From Methylotenera sp. (GTDB lineage Bacteria; Pseudomonadota; Gammaproteobacteria; Burkholderiales; Methylophilaceae): a DNA stretch of 14,584 nt. Each line of letters starts with the position of its first letter. Position 1 is the stretch's first letter. Below the pieces are notes generated by a model. It was not told the origin of the DNA and made no database searches. It worked only from the letters and a program-made list of their open reading frames with translations. The translations under genes were made by a program, and so were the position numbers. The DNA lies in NCBI GenBank assembly GCA_027487055.1, contig JAIYEJ010000255.1, positions 1 through 14,584 on the forward strand. The letters run 5' to 3'. This document shows, piece after piece, positions 1 through 7,166 of this stretch.

Positions 1-19
1 CACATAAAAGTAGTCCTAT

Positions 20-1198
20 TTAATTATTAAATCTAGATTCCAGTTTCAACACCAGATTGTAAACGCGCAGATAGCTCTCTATAGCAGAGTCTGCATCAAA
101 GCGTCCTGCCCAAGCCAACCCTTGTGCGACAAGCTCTGTTCGAGCCGCATCCTCAAGCTCCAATAACTCTTCTAAAACTTCCGCACCATGTTTAGCCCAT
201 GCATGAACATCGTCGCCCACCTTTAGTCGAGGTAAATATCTTGCGGCATGCCCCCCTACTTCATTCATAGGTGGTTCATTTGTCGTGATGACAGGGCAAC
301 CGCTGGCCTGTGCTTCTATAATCGGCCAACCAAAACCCTCAGCATGACTAGGAAAAAGAAATGCTCTAGAAAGAGAGTAAGCTGCGTTTAGCGTCTTACT
401 ATTTAGTCCATGGAAAAATAAAACTTGTCCCTTTTCAGGAACTGAATCTAGGGCTGATTGTATTTGTTTATCAACATAAGGTCCAACTAACCATAGTGGC
501 AAAGGGTCAGCGCAAGCTTGTGCATATTGGGCATACATCAAGATGATACCAGGTACATTTTTATACCATTGATTGCCACTGACATGCAATAACATACCCT
601 TTGAATTTGCTGGCAAATTAGCTTGCAATAGTGTCAAAATAGCCTCTTCTAAGGGCATCTTTAAATATGGATAATTTAATCCGTTATAAACCACTTCTGA
701 TGTAATGGGTGACACTTCCCCAAAGAAATGCAAATCATCACGCGACTTATTAGAAACAGATATAAAATGTTTTGCTTGCTTAAAACCTTGCCGAATATAT
801 CGCTGATAGATGCGTCCAGTCCATGAAGTAGGATTTTCAGGCACTTTTCCCAAGGCAGAACGCAAAGCGAGAAAATCATGTACATGTACAATATGTGGCT
901 TGTTCTTAACTAGCCACACCCAAGGGCCTAGCGCTTGGTCAGCAAAAACGTATAATGTATCAGCTGATTGTCTCTTTAGTTGCTTACGCACCCACTCTGG
1001 AAACAAAATGTACTGGTCGATATAGCCTGCCCATTTTGAATATTTACAGCTCGAGAACCAATTGTAAACACAGGCTTTCGGAGACCATATAGTGACTGTA
1101 TGACCGCGCTGCTCATATGCGGATTTCAGCATATTGGCAAAACGCGGCATACTTTGTGATGAAAGAAAATCTGGATGGCAGAAAATGACAATATTCAT
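20..1198 (-). CDS. GT4-family glycosyltransferase, last gene of the EPS cluster
   Basis: Predicted cytoplasmic GT-B retaining glycosyltransferase that transfers a sugar from a nucleotide donor to the growing lipid-linked repeat unit; donor and acceptor cannot be read from sequence. From the chosen start (392 aa) the protein opens directly with the first beta strand (MNIVIFCHPDF). An N-terminal acceptor-side HVHD motif is at about 105-108, and the GT4 E-x7-E signature (EGFGWPIIE) is at about 287-295, followed by the usual ASGCPVI turn. An in-frame ATG 12 codons upstream (1234) is open but would add an unusual charged leader. Neither start has a convincing Shine-Dalgarno, so the choice rests on the family N-terminus. 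It is separated from fkbM by about 0.8 kb holding a dead transposase, so it may not share the upstream transcript. Its base composition looks less AT-rich than the middle of the cluster. Family call strong; specificity unknown. Confidence 0.9.
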   Translation of the reverse strand: MNIVIFCHPDFLSSQSMPRFANMLKSAYEQRGHTVTIWSPKACVYNWFSSCKYSKWAGYIDQYILFPEWVRKQLKRQSADTLYVFADQALGPWVWLVKNKPHIVHVHDFLALRSALGKVPENPTSWTGRIYQRYIRQGFKQAKHFISVSNKSRDDLHFFGEVSPITSEVVYNGLNYPYLKMPLEEAILTLLQANLPANSKGMLLHVSGNQWYKNVPGIILMYAQYAQACADPLPLWLVGPYVDKQIQSALDSVPEKGQVLFFHGLNSKTLNAAYSLSRAFLFPSHAEGFGWPIIEAQASGCPVITTNEPPMNEVGGHAARYLPRLKVGDDVHAWAKHGAEVLEELLELEDAARTELVAQGLAWAGRFDADSAIESYLRVYNLVLKLESRFNN

Positions 1199-1302
1199 AG
1201 ATAGTTTATATCTTTTTATTGAGTAGCCAATCATAACAAGATTCGCTGCTTAAAAATTTCGCTTAGAAAGATAACACTCTATTCTAAAATAATAGCTCGA
1301 TT

Positions 1303-1896
1303 TTAATATAAAAGTATTTCAAATTTATGATTTAGTTTAGCTTTTACTGATGTAAAAATCCTGTCAAAAACAGCCGAAAATCGAAAGCCGTAGTGTTTGT
1401 GGCACATAATTTCTATAAAGATGCACATTTGTCGCGCCAATTTGCGGGTGTATATGGCTTTCTCCCATAGCAGCGTGAGAAATTGCGCCAACATATCTCG
1501 CAAAAATAAATTGTCTGAAAGACATTGATTAGTCATACTCAAACTCCCTCTACTGGGCTAAACCTCTTTAAAAGCACTAAGCCAATGTTATCTTTATCAT
1601 CATTGTTATCTCGACTAAAGAATTTTGAATTATTATCTGAAACTTTAATAGTTTAGTTTTCTGCAACAATTGGTTATAGGCATGATATAGATTTATTAAC
1701 TTTGCTACACGTCTTGAATACAAATCCAGTACAATCACAGATTATAACTAGCAATGATTGGTACGAATATAGGTAGAATCTCCCCTTTCAAATGTGTAAT
1801 TGTGTCAGTTGGATTAAATTGAAGATTTAAGCTATTAGGCCTAACCATGATGGCTTTGCATGCATGGTTAAAATAATCATCTAAATTATTCGAAAG
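1303..1896 (-). pseudogene. Decayed IS3-family transposase (OrfB) remnant
   Basis: No intact gene fills 1199-1996, but translated pieces in shifting minus-strand frames match IS3 OrfB landmarks in the right order. Positions 1839-1807 read PNSLNLQFNPT, like the PNLLNRQFNPT that precedes the catalytic domain. Immediately after comes TDTITHLKG (compare TDITYLK, first catalytic Asp). In another frame 1738-1706 reads VIVLDLYSRRV, the rve-domain strand usually seen as VVLDLYSRRVVGW. Then 1554-1510 reads SRGSLSMTNQCLSDN, resembling SDRGSQY joined to SMSxxGNCxDN with the piece between deleted. Downstream, IFIEI...SAVFD resembles YIEIFYN...SPVxFE. Several stops and frameshifts interrupt it, and spacings between motifs are altered. 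I see no clear terminal inverted repeats or target duplication. The call rests on motif recall, not a search, and the individual motifs are short. Confidence 0.6.
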
Positions 1897-1992
1897 TTAT
1901 ATATTTTTTAATCTTTGCCAATTGAGCTTTTGTAATTTGAGAAGTTGAGTTACAAAATAATTATAGTAACCAAACAGCTTAGATGGTATCTG
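1897..1992 (-). other. Coding-like fragment of unknown origin directly after fkbM
   Basis: A 31-codon stop-free stretch begins after a TAA at 1995-1993, four codons' distance from the fkbM stop, and ends at a TAA at 1899-1897. It translates as an aromatic- and lysine-rich peptide (QIPSKLFGYYNYFVTQ..., ending NWQRLKNI). It has no start codon and is in the same frame as the first part of the IS3-like remnant that follows. It may belong to the mobile element, or be the tail of a gene destroyed when the element landed. I do not recognise it. Confidence 0.25.
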
Positions 1993-1996
1993 TTAT

Positions 1997-2824
1997 TCAA
2001 TCATTCTTGATTGAAAATACATTTTCCCCTATGTAGAGAAAATCTCTATTAAATTGAGAGATGCACTTTAGGAAGTTATTGGAATTTGCAGTCTTAGGTA
2101 GCATCCAATCATGCATTTCCATGACCAATAATTCAAACTGATTCACCCATTCAGTATTTGCGCTGAACAAGTCTTTTTCAAACCCTTCTATGTCAATTTT
2201 GACTATAAAAGGCACAGTATCTTTTATCTCTGGATTACTTAATAAGGTTTTCATTGAAATCATTTGCACATTACCATCGTCACTCATCTCAGTCATAAAC
2301 GACCAATTTTCATCTTGAGAGTTGACGATACTCCCTTTGCCATCTTTACTCGAAATGCCTGCATTGATAAAAGATACGTTGCTGTGGTGTTTACAATTCT
2401 CTTTGGCTTTTTGATAGTTGCTAACGTCTGGCTCTAAACCGATAATACGTGAGGCTGGATACTGCAAAGCAAAATAGAGGGCAGCAAGACCACAATTGGC
2501 ACCTAAATCAATAATAAGTGGCACTTTGCCAGAATGCACGATTGATTGGTATTTGTTTACAAGTTCATCATAACGTTTTAATCTCCAAAGCCCGTAATCC
2601 TCTCTAGAAAAAATATCTTGCACAATTTTGAGGTCAATTTTATCTCGAACCTGAATCTGAAACTTGCTGTTGTCTTTAACTTGATATACATATTGTGTTT
2701 GCGAAAAGGGTGGGCTACACAGAATATAGTCTTTTTGCTTTTTAATACTGCGATAAACGTATCGCAGCATCCATTCTGCTGACTGAAATAAGTCAAACTT
2801 TAGCTCACTTGTATTCTTTGACAT
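1997..2824 (-). CDS. FkbM-family SAM-dependent methyltransferase
   Basis: Class I methyltransferase of the FkbM family, which commonly O-methylates sugars in EPS, O-antigen and glycolipid pathways; here it probably decorates a sugar of the repeat unit in the cytoplasm. In 275 aa the SAM-binding motif I (IIDLGANCGLA) lies at 104-114. The acidic end of strand beta2 is GLEPD at 129-133, and the FkbM-typical VKIDIEG sits at 208-214. The C-terminus GENVFSIKN is the usual family ending, so the gene is complete. ATG 2824 is preceded by GGAG ten bases upstream. The gene is set apart from wzx by 137 bases containing a promoter-like sequence and a perfect palindrome, unlike the tightly packed genes before it, so it may be separately transcribed. 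Substrate cannot be deduced. Confidence 0.92.
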   Translation of the reverse strand: MSKNTSELKFDLFQSAEWMLRYVYRSIKKQKDYILCSPPFSQTQYVYQVKDNSKFQIQVRDKIDLKIVQDIFSREDYGLWRLKRYDELVNKYQSIVHSGKVPLIIDLGANCGLAALYFALQYPASRIIGLEPDVSNYQKAKENCKHHSNVSFINAGISSKDGKGSIVNSQDENWSFMTEMSDDGNVQMISMKTLLSNPEIKDTVPFIVKIDIEGFEKDLFSANTEWVNQFELLVMEMHDWMLPKTANSNNFLKCISQFNRDFLYIGENVFSIKND

Positions 2825-2844
2825 TCTAAATAAACTCCAAAAAA

Positions 2845-2866
2845 TTTTGATAATAATTTATCAAAA
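2845..2866. repeat. Perfect 9-bp inverted repeat at the predicted fkbM transcription start
   Basis: Arms TTTTGATAA (2845-2853) and TTATCAAAA (2858-2866) flank a 4-base centre TAAT. Read on the minus strand the second arm is followed by a run of T (TTTTTT) and then the fkbM ribosome binding site GGAG. It could be a dimeric repressor operator overlapping +1, or an AT-rich RNA hairpin acting as a weak attenuator in the leader. No GC pair beyond one per arm supports a strong terminator, so an operator seems the better reading. Confidence 0.4.
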
Positions 2867-2871
2867 GAGGG

Positions 2872-2901
2872 ATTATATCTTAATCAAAATGCAAATATTA
2901 A
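2872..2901 (-). promoter_or_regulatory. Candidate sigma-70 promoter for fkbM
   Basis: On the minus strand a perfect TATAAT (2877-2872) is preceded by an 18-base spacer and TTAATA (2901-2896, four of six matches to TTGACA). The expected start is near 2865, about 40 bases before the fkbM ATG. It lies in the only sizeable gap between wzx and fkbM. AT-rich DNA gives such matches by chance, so this is moderate evidence only. Confidence 0.4.
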
Positions 2902-2961
2902 GACAATAATTTAAAAAAGATATCAGAGTAGGATTTAAATCTTAAGTAACACTGCCAACAT

Positions 2962-4497
2962 TTACTTTTTTACTAATCTCAACTTTTCCAACACTACTAT
3001 AAAAACTTTAAGTTTTTGTTTAGCAGAGTCTGGCAACTCTCTCAAAAAAGCTAACCCCACATACAGACTAAACACACCAAACAATAGTAACTCCCATAGC
3101 GCATATTGTGGCATGACTACAATGCTAGCAATGCCAACAATTGCGAGATTAACTGATATCAAACTGGCGTTAAACAACCGCCAATTCCATTTCAACCTAT
3201 TATTATTTAACCATTGTATTCCGTAATACATCGTGAGAATAAGCCCTATCAGTTCACTGACTAATAACACATAGGCCGCACCTAAAATGCCAAATAATGG
3301 TGTCATTAAAATAACGCCAATGATTGCAAATACACTTATCAGCGCGTTTATGATGAGTTGTGCATTGGCTAGATTATTACCTTGCAATATGGCAGAAGGC
3401 GGCCTTGAAAGTGAAAAAATAAGAAGTGTTATGGAGAAAACACCAAATAAGTGCGCATCATAGGGAATTTTGCCACGAGTCCATGCTGTAAAAACCATCG
3501 GCATTACCCATTGAAAAAACAGTATTACTGGCACTACAATTACAACCGAACATAGCCAAACAAAACCCATTGATGAGTCAATCTTATCCTGTTCTTTATT
3601 GCGTAAATACCGCATCATCTCTGGTAGTAATGGGTTGGTAATTGTACCTACCCCTTGCAAGGAAATATTACTCAAAGTACGAATTGTGGCGAACGCAGTC
3701 ATCTGTGCCACACCAACAGAACCACTGAGAAACATACGAATTCCTTGCTGCCTTATTAAATCAAATACCGTTGCGCTGCTCAATGCGAAAGAGCGCGCAA
3801 TTTGTTGCGCACCTAGTAGCCAATCAGGAACGCAAACAAGTATTTGATGTTTGCGAAATAATCGCCACAAATCCCAAAATACTGGCAGGTTAATCAAAAA
3901 GTTAGCCAAAGTGGTAATGATAATGGTTTCTAGTAAGTTTGCACCCAGCAACACGGCAATGGCAGAGGCCAACGATACGGCGAGTGCAGTCATGACACCC
4001 CACCATCCAAATCTTGCAAAATAGCCATATACCATAACTAATCTACCAGCTAAACCGCTCACACCGGCTAGCAACAACCAAGCAACGGAATATATGATAA
4101 GCCCAGTATAGGCATCTCTCAGAATCGATTGATTTAGATTGTATGTCACCCCAAACACGCTATCCATTAAACCAAAGTATATGCTGCCTACTACGACCAA
4201 TAACTCTATAAAGCAAATCAGTAAAGTATAGGGAATTGCAGAATAAAATAGTTTGGCAAGAAGTTTCGGATCATTCTCGCCTGCTTTAAGAAACTCAAAA
4301 CCTACATAATTTTGATGGCCTGAGCTGAAAATTGATGCAAAAGCACACACTGTCTGTATGAGAACCCAGTATCCATACTCTTCTACCGACCAATGACTTA
4401 AGAATATTGGTACCACCAAAACCTGAGAGAAAATGGTAACTACAATTTTTGCCCATGATGCAGCGCTACCCATAACCAATCGCTTAACTACACTCAT
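2962..4497 (-). CDS. Wzx-like polysaccharide flippase (MOP superfamily)
   Basis: Integral inner-membrane protein, predicted to flip the lipid-linked oligosaccharide repeat to the periplasm. It is 511 aa and almost entirely hydrophobic helices, about twelve or more, with the short polar N-terminus and amphipathic first helix of polysaccharide-export MOP transporters (MSVVKRLVMGSAASWAKIVVTI). A GYWVLIQT segment follows the first loop, as in oligosaccharide flippases. I chose ATG 4497 because GGAAAG sits seven bases upstream; the reading frame is also open to a TTG at 4512, which is itself part of that ribosome-binding region. It starts 30 bases after the preceding transferase gene. Sequence in this family is weakly conserved, so the assignment relies on topology, length and location beside wzy and glycosyltransferases. 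Confidence 0.87.
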   Translation of the reverse strand: MSVVKRLVMGSAASWAKIVVTIFSQVLVVPIFLSHWSVEEYGYWVLIQTVCAFASIFSSGHQNYVGFEFLKAGENDPKLLAKLFYSAIPYTLLICFIELLVVVGSIYFGLMDSVFGVTYNLNQSILRDAYTGLIIYSVAWLLLAGVSGLAGRLVMVYGYFARFGWWGVMTALAVSLASAIAVLLGANLLETIIITTLANFLINLPVFWDLWRLFRKHQILVCVPDWLLGAQQIARSFALSSATVFDLIRQQGIRMFLSGSVGVAQMTAFATIRTLSNISLQGVGTITNPLLPEMMRYLRNKEQDKIDSSMGFVWLCSVVIVVPVILFFQWVMPMVFTAWTRGKIPYDAHLFGVFSITLLIFSLSRPPSAILQGNNLANAQLIINALISVFAIIGVILMTPLFGILGAAYVLLVSELIGLILTMYYGIQWLNNNRLKWNWRLFNASLISVNLAIVGIASIVVMPQYALWELLLFGVFSLYVGLAFLRELPDSAKQKLKVFIVVLEKLRLVKK

Positions 4498-4527
4498 TGA
4501 TTTTCTTTCCAATAGCGCATTTTCTAG

Positions 4528-5325
4528 CTAAAAGCCAGTGCGCTGTTTATATAAGTTTATTTCCTCTTTAGTGCCCTGTTGAAAATAAAAAATATCATCA
4601 TCAAAGTTGATTGGGCGCACCCTGCCATACCCAAAAGGCAATAAAGTATATTGCCCAAACAGTGGCATAAGTTGAAAAAAAAGCCGAGTAAATGGGCGCC
4701 TTACCCATAATGGGTTATCCCAAGATAACAGACCATCTAGCGGTGTGCCATTCAGGTGAGAGGCTGCATACATAAATTTCATTTCTGGAGGGACTTGGCG
4801 ATCAGAATATTCAATAGCATGTAGGGCAGATAGAAAATTTCTAATACCTTTTTTGCTTAGGGCAAATACACTTTGCTCTATTTCACTCCTAGCACCAGCA
4901 TTTCCAAATACAAAATCACTTTTTAGTAAACTCTGTTTAATTTTTTTAACAAAATCTTTACCGTATGTTAGTGCATCTTGCTCAATATAAAGAAAAAAAT
5001 CGACATCATTAAGTAAAGCATACTCTAACCCTAAGATTACAGAGGCCATGTAACCAGCGTAATGAGTTGTGCAATTTTGTGAATGGCCTGGGTTTCTTAG
5101 CATTTCAATATACTGGTAGTTAGTGCTTGTATAAGATGCATCTTGAGGCTTAACCGGTGAAGCTGAATCAACAATTAGAACATGCTGTGGTTTGACAAAA
5201 GTGTCTATTGATTGCCACCAAAGTGGTCTAAATACATTATTTCTAATACCATCATCTCCAAATGTAACATAAGATCTTGGAGCATCTGTAGAATACCAAC
5301 CAGTGCATACTAATTCGCAACTCAT
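4528..5325 (-). CDS. Putative GT-A-type glycosyltransferase, family not recognised
   Basis: A 265-aa soluble-looking protein with no signal peptide or membrane helix. It has the outline of a GT-A fold: an early hydrophobic strand ending in Asp (HVLIVDSASP, 48-57), an aromatic loop, then GLEYALLNDVDFFLYIEQDAL (about 99-119). There a hydrophobic strand leads to EQD at 115-117, a position that often holds the DxD-like metal and nucleotide-sugar site. Later NFDDDIF (240-246) is another acidic cluster, and HLNGTPLDGLLSWDNPLW (190-207) may line the acceptor pocket. ATG 5325 has a good AGAGGG nine bases upstream. It lies between wzy and wzx, so a role in building or modifying the repeat unit is likely. 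It does not match the common GT2 signature, and I would not assign a donor. It could instead be a non-catalytic GT-A-like protein. Confidence 0.65.
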   Translation of the reverse strand: MSCELVCTGWYSTDAPRSYVTFGDDGIRNNVFRPLWWQSIDTFVKPQHVLIVDSASPVKPQDASYTSTNYQYIEMLRNPGHSQNCTTHYAGYMASVILGLEYALLNDVDFFLYIEQDALTYGKDFVKKIKQSLLKSDFVFGNAGARSEIEQSVFALSKKGIRNFLSALHAIEYSDRQVPPEMKFMYAASHLNGTPLDGLLSWDNPLWVRRPFTRLFFQLMPLFGQYTLLPFGYGRVRPINFDDDIFYFQQGTKEEINLYKQRTGF

Positions 5326-5358
5326 ATTAAAAAACCCTCTAATCTAAGCTTTTATTTA

Positions 5359-6909
5359 TTAACGGGGGGGTGATGGCTTTAATGTACTAATTAACCACGA
5401 AAATAATCGACTTGAATTAAGTATAATTAAATAAATAATCATTACTTGTAAAAGATTACGTAAGATAAAACTGATTATCTGATGCATAGACTCGCCAGTA
5501 ATTCCACTAATAAAGAGCTTCCATATTATTAACATCGCAGGTACCGCTAATGCAGTTTGAGTATTTACAGATCTAATCGTCAATAAGTCCATTAATGAAA
5601 AAAGTACTAAACAAATCAAAAGGTAAATTAACGGAAAAAACCAGCCGAATAATGCCCCTCCTTGAGCAAAAATCGAGCCTGTTTTAAATCCACCTAGTTT
5701 AATTCCATGCCTCTCATGTACCAAATAGTCTCCCATGGAAAAAGGTAAATCTGATTTTTGCACATCAATTTCGAGAAAATCGAGAAAAGGTTGTGGAAAT
5801 ATTGCTAATATAAAGTCTATGGTTATTTCTCGTAAATTTCTTTCACTACTTGATGTAAAGTTCTTGGAAAAATATAGGGCATTATCATGAAACTGAGTTT
5901 CAACTAGTCTTGCAGCGATTGGTGATGAAATGTAACCTTCATTATAAACACTATAATTTACTTTAGATTTTGCAGATTGTCGATATTCTTCAATTGCCAG
6001 AGGATCTTCTAGTGCATCAAATGTTTTTTCCACCATTTTGATGGGGCTAACTCGTGGCCCAGACGTTCGTGCAATTACCATAGCTGTTGCTAGATCAGAT
6101 AGAGGGACCGATAAAGCAGCTAGCACTACTATGCTTAATCCCGTTTTAGTTAACTGAGAATAAGTTGGTATTTTTGCGCTACGCAAAGCTGATAGTAAAA
6201 GTAATAAAGCAATGGTCATTCCCCCGTTAAAAATAATTACACGCGCATTCATCAATAGACCAAGCATTACAACTAGCATAGTAAATAAAAACAACCAAGT
6301 ATAATTTCGTTTAACATTACAGTAAGTGTTTCCTATTTGCGTCACAAAAACCGGAATCAAAAATGGAGCCCAAGTAAGAAAATTTAGCCCAGCAATTAAT
6401 TTATTACCAACCTCTGCCCCACCCGAAAATAAATAGGATAACAACCCTAGCCAACCCATATGCCATAGGTTTTGTACTTTAGGAATATCATATAAACCCA
6501 TTTTACTAAATAAACTTCGTAATAAGCTTGGTGAAAATGTGGCCTGTTTGTGAGTTAGCATGCGGAATATTAAGTGAGCAAGGATCGCAATAAATTGGTA
6601 TAAAGCTAGTGTCGAAAAGGTTTCTATAGGCTGATATAAATCCTTACCCATGCTTGTCCAGGACATGGACTGGGCAAGCAATGCACCAGCTTGAGTTGTT
6701 AAGCAAAAACCAAAAATACTAAATGTTGAAAGCGCATGCGTTTGAATCACATCAGTCCATCTAATGTATAACAAAGTAGCGCAAGCTGAAGTTAGCACAA
6801 TGATTGCACAAGCAATATTAATAGATGAAAAATCTATTAATAGTTGCAATAAAAATGAAATACTCAGTAATGCTAATAATATGTTGTTGATTAGTTTTGA
6901 AAGTATCAT
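5359..6909 (-). CDS. Wzy-like polysaccharide polymerase, multi-pass membrane protein
   Basis: A 516-aa membrane protein with about ten to twelve predicted helices: two N-terminal helices (about 8-50), several between 60 and 275, and a C-terminal cluster (about 418-505). Between them is a large hydrophilic loop at about 276-415, rich in charged and aromatic residues, with several Arg (RTSGPR, ERNLRE, ERHG). This helix-loop-helix plan is that of O-antigen/EPS polymerases, whose large periplasmic loop is functionally important; sequence similarity in the family is always low. Together with the neighbouring flippase and glycosyltransferases it completes a Wzx/Wzy pair. No Shine-Dalgarno is visible before ATG 6909; instead a 43-codon ORF ends in TGA overlapping the ATG, suggesting coupled translation. 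The last codons include a run of seven C on the coding strand. Confidence 0.75.
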   Translation of the reverse strand: MILSKLINNILLALLSISFLLQLLIDFSSINIACAIIVLTSACATLLYIRWTDVIQTHALSTFSIFGFCLTTQAGALLAQSMSWTSMGKDLYQPIETFSTLALYQFIAILAHLIFRMLTHKQATFSPSLLRSLFSKMGLYDIPKVQNLWHMGWLGLLSYLFSGGAEVGNKLIAGLNFLTWAPFLIPVFVTQIGNTYCNVKRNYTWLFLFTMLVVMLGLLMNARVIIFNGGMTIALLLLLSALRSAKIPTYSQLTKTGLSIVVLAALSVPLSDLATAMVIARTSGPRVSPIKMVEKTFDALEDPLAIEEYRQSAKSKVNYSVYNEGYISSPIAARLVETQFHDNALYFSKNFTSSSERNLREITIDFILAIFPQPFLDFLEIDVQKSDLPFSMGDYLVHERHGIKLGGFKTGSIFAQGGALFGWFFPLIYLLICLVLFSLMDLLTIRSVNTQTALAVPAMLIIWKLFISGITGESMHQIISFILRNLLQVMIIYLIILNSSRLFSWLISTLKPSPPR

Positions 6910-7037
6910 AACTTAGCTATTTTCATAGATTTATCGAGCTTACTTATTGGATATCCAAATTGCATATCCTTAAAAATATCAGCATTAATATGCTTGACTG
7001 AAAAGCTTACCATAAAGATATGAATGAAGAACTGCAT
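6906..7037 (-). CDS. Small 43-codon ORF overlapping the wzy start (ATGA)
   Basis: In the 257-base gap between a GT4 gene and wzy, an ATG at 7037 opens a frame of 43 codons (MQFFIHIFMV... ending MKIAKL) whose TGA overlaps the wzy ATG. The second half (HINADIFKDMQFGYPISKL) has a mixed, protein-like composition. There is no clear ribosome binding site. The same frame is open upstream of a TGA at 7046-7044 for about 16 more codons, so it may be the tail of a decayed gene rather than a functional leader peptide. No relative is recognised. Its possible value is translational coupling to wzy, which lacks its own Shine-Dalgarno. Confidence 0.3.
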   Translation of the reverse strand: MQFFIHIFMVSFSVKHINADIFKDMQFGYPISKLDKSMKIAKL

Positions 7038-7041
7038 ATAT

Positions 7042-7047
7042 TGTCAA
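7042..7047 (-). promoter_or_regulatory. Isolated TTGACA -35-like hexamer upstream of wzy
   Basis: A perfect TTGACA occurs on the minus strand inside the 257-base gap before wzy. The best -10 candidates 17-18 bases later (TTCATA or TCATAT) match poorly, so a promoter here is only a possibility. The rest of the gap (7048-7166) is AT-rich, with no terminator or strong structure that I can see. Confidence 0.15.
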
Positions 7048-7166
7048 TTTATATCCACATCTATAACAAGAGCACTGAATTTACTTATCAACAATTAAAT
7101 AACTAAAATTAAACCATCGTTTTATTTAACTGATTCAGAACAACTACCCAGATCTAAACTTGATCA

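Noticed and set aside
1284..1305. AT-only inverted repeat TAAAAT/ATTTTA near the end of the transposase remnant, considered as an IS terminal repeat or terminator.
   Set aside because: Six A/T pairs, no partner copy at the other side and no U run; not distinguishable from background.
1303..1536. A 77-codon ORF with an apparently ideal ribosome site (GAGGGAG, 7 bases before ATG 1536).
   Set aside because: The GAGGGAG falls where IS3 OrfB encodes SDRGS, and the peptide fits OrfB C-terminal landmarks. The ribosome-site match is most simply a coincidence of the decayed transposase.
1583..1611. Near-perfect 11-base direct repeat (CAATGTTATCT / CATTGTTATCT) 18 bases apart, resembling tandem operator sites.
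   Set aside because: It lies within the decayed transposase with no functional gene downstream that needs it; such short AT-rich repeats are expected by chance.
1741..1746. TATAAT on the minus strand upstream of the small ORF.
   Set aside because: No reasonable -35 at 16-18 bases, and it overlaps the transposase remnant.
1835..1870. Palindrome TTAGGCCTAA and inverted repeat TAACCATG/CATGGTTA after fkbM, considered as a terminator.
   Set aside because: No T tract follows in either direction, and the bases encode the recognisable PNSLNLQ segment of the IS3 remnant.
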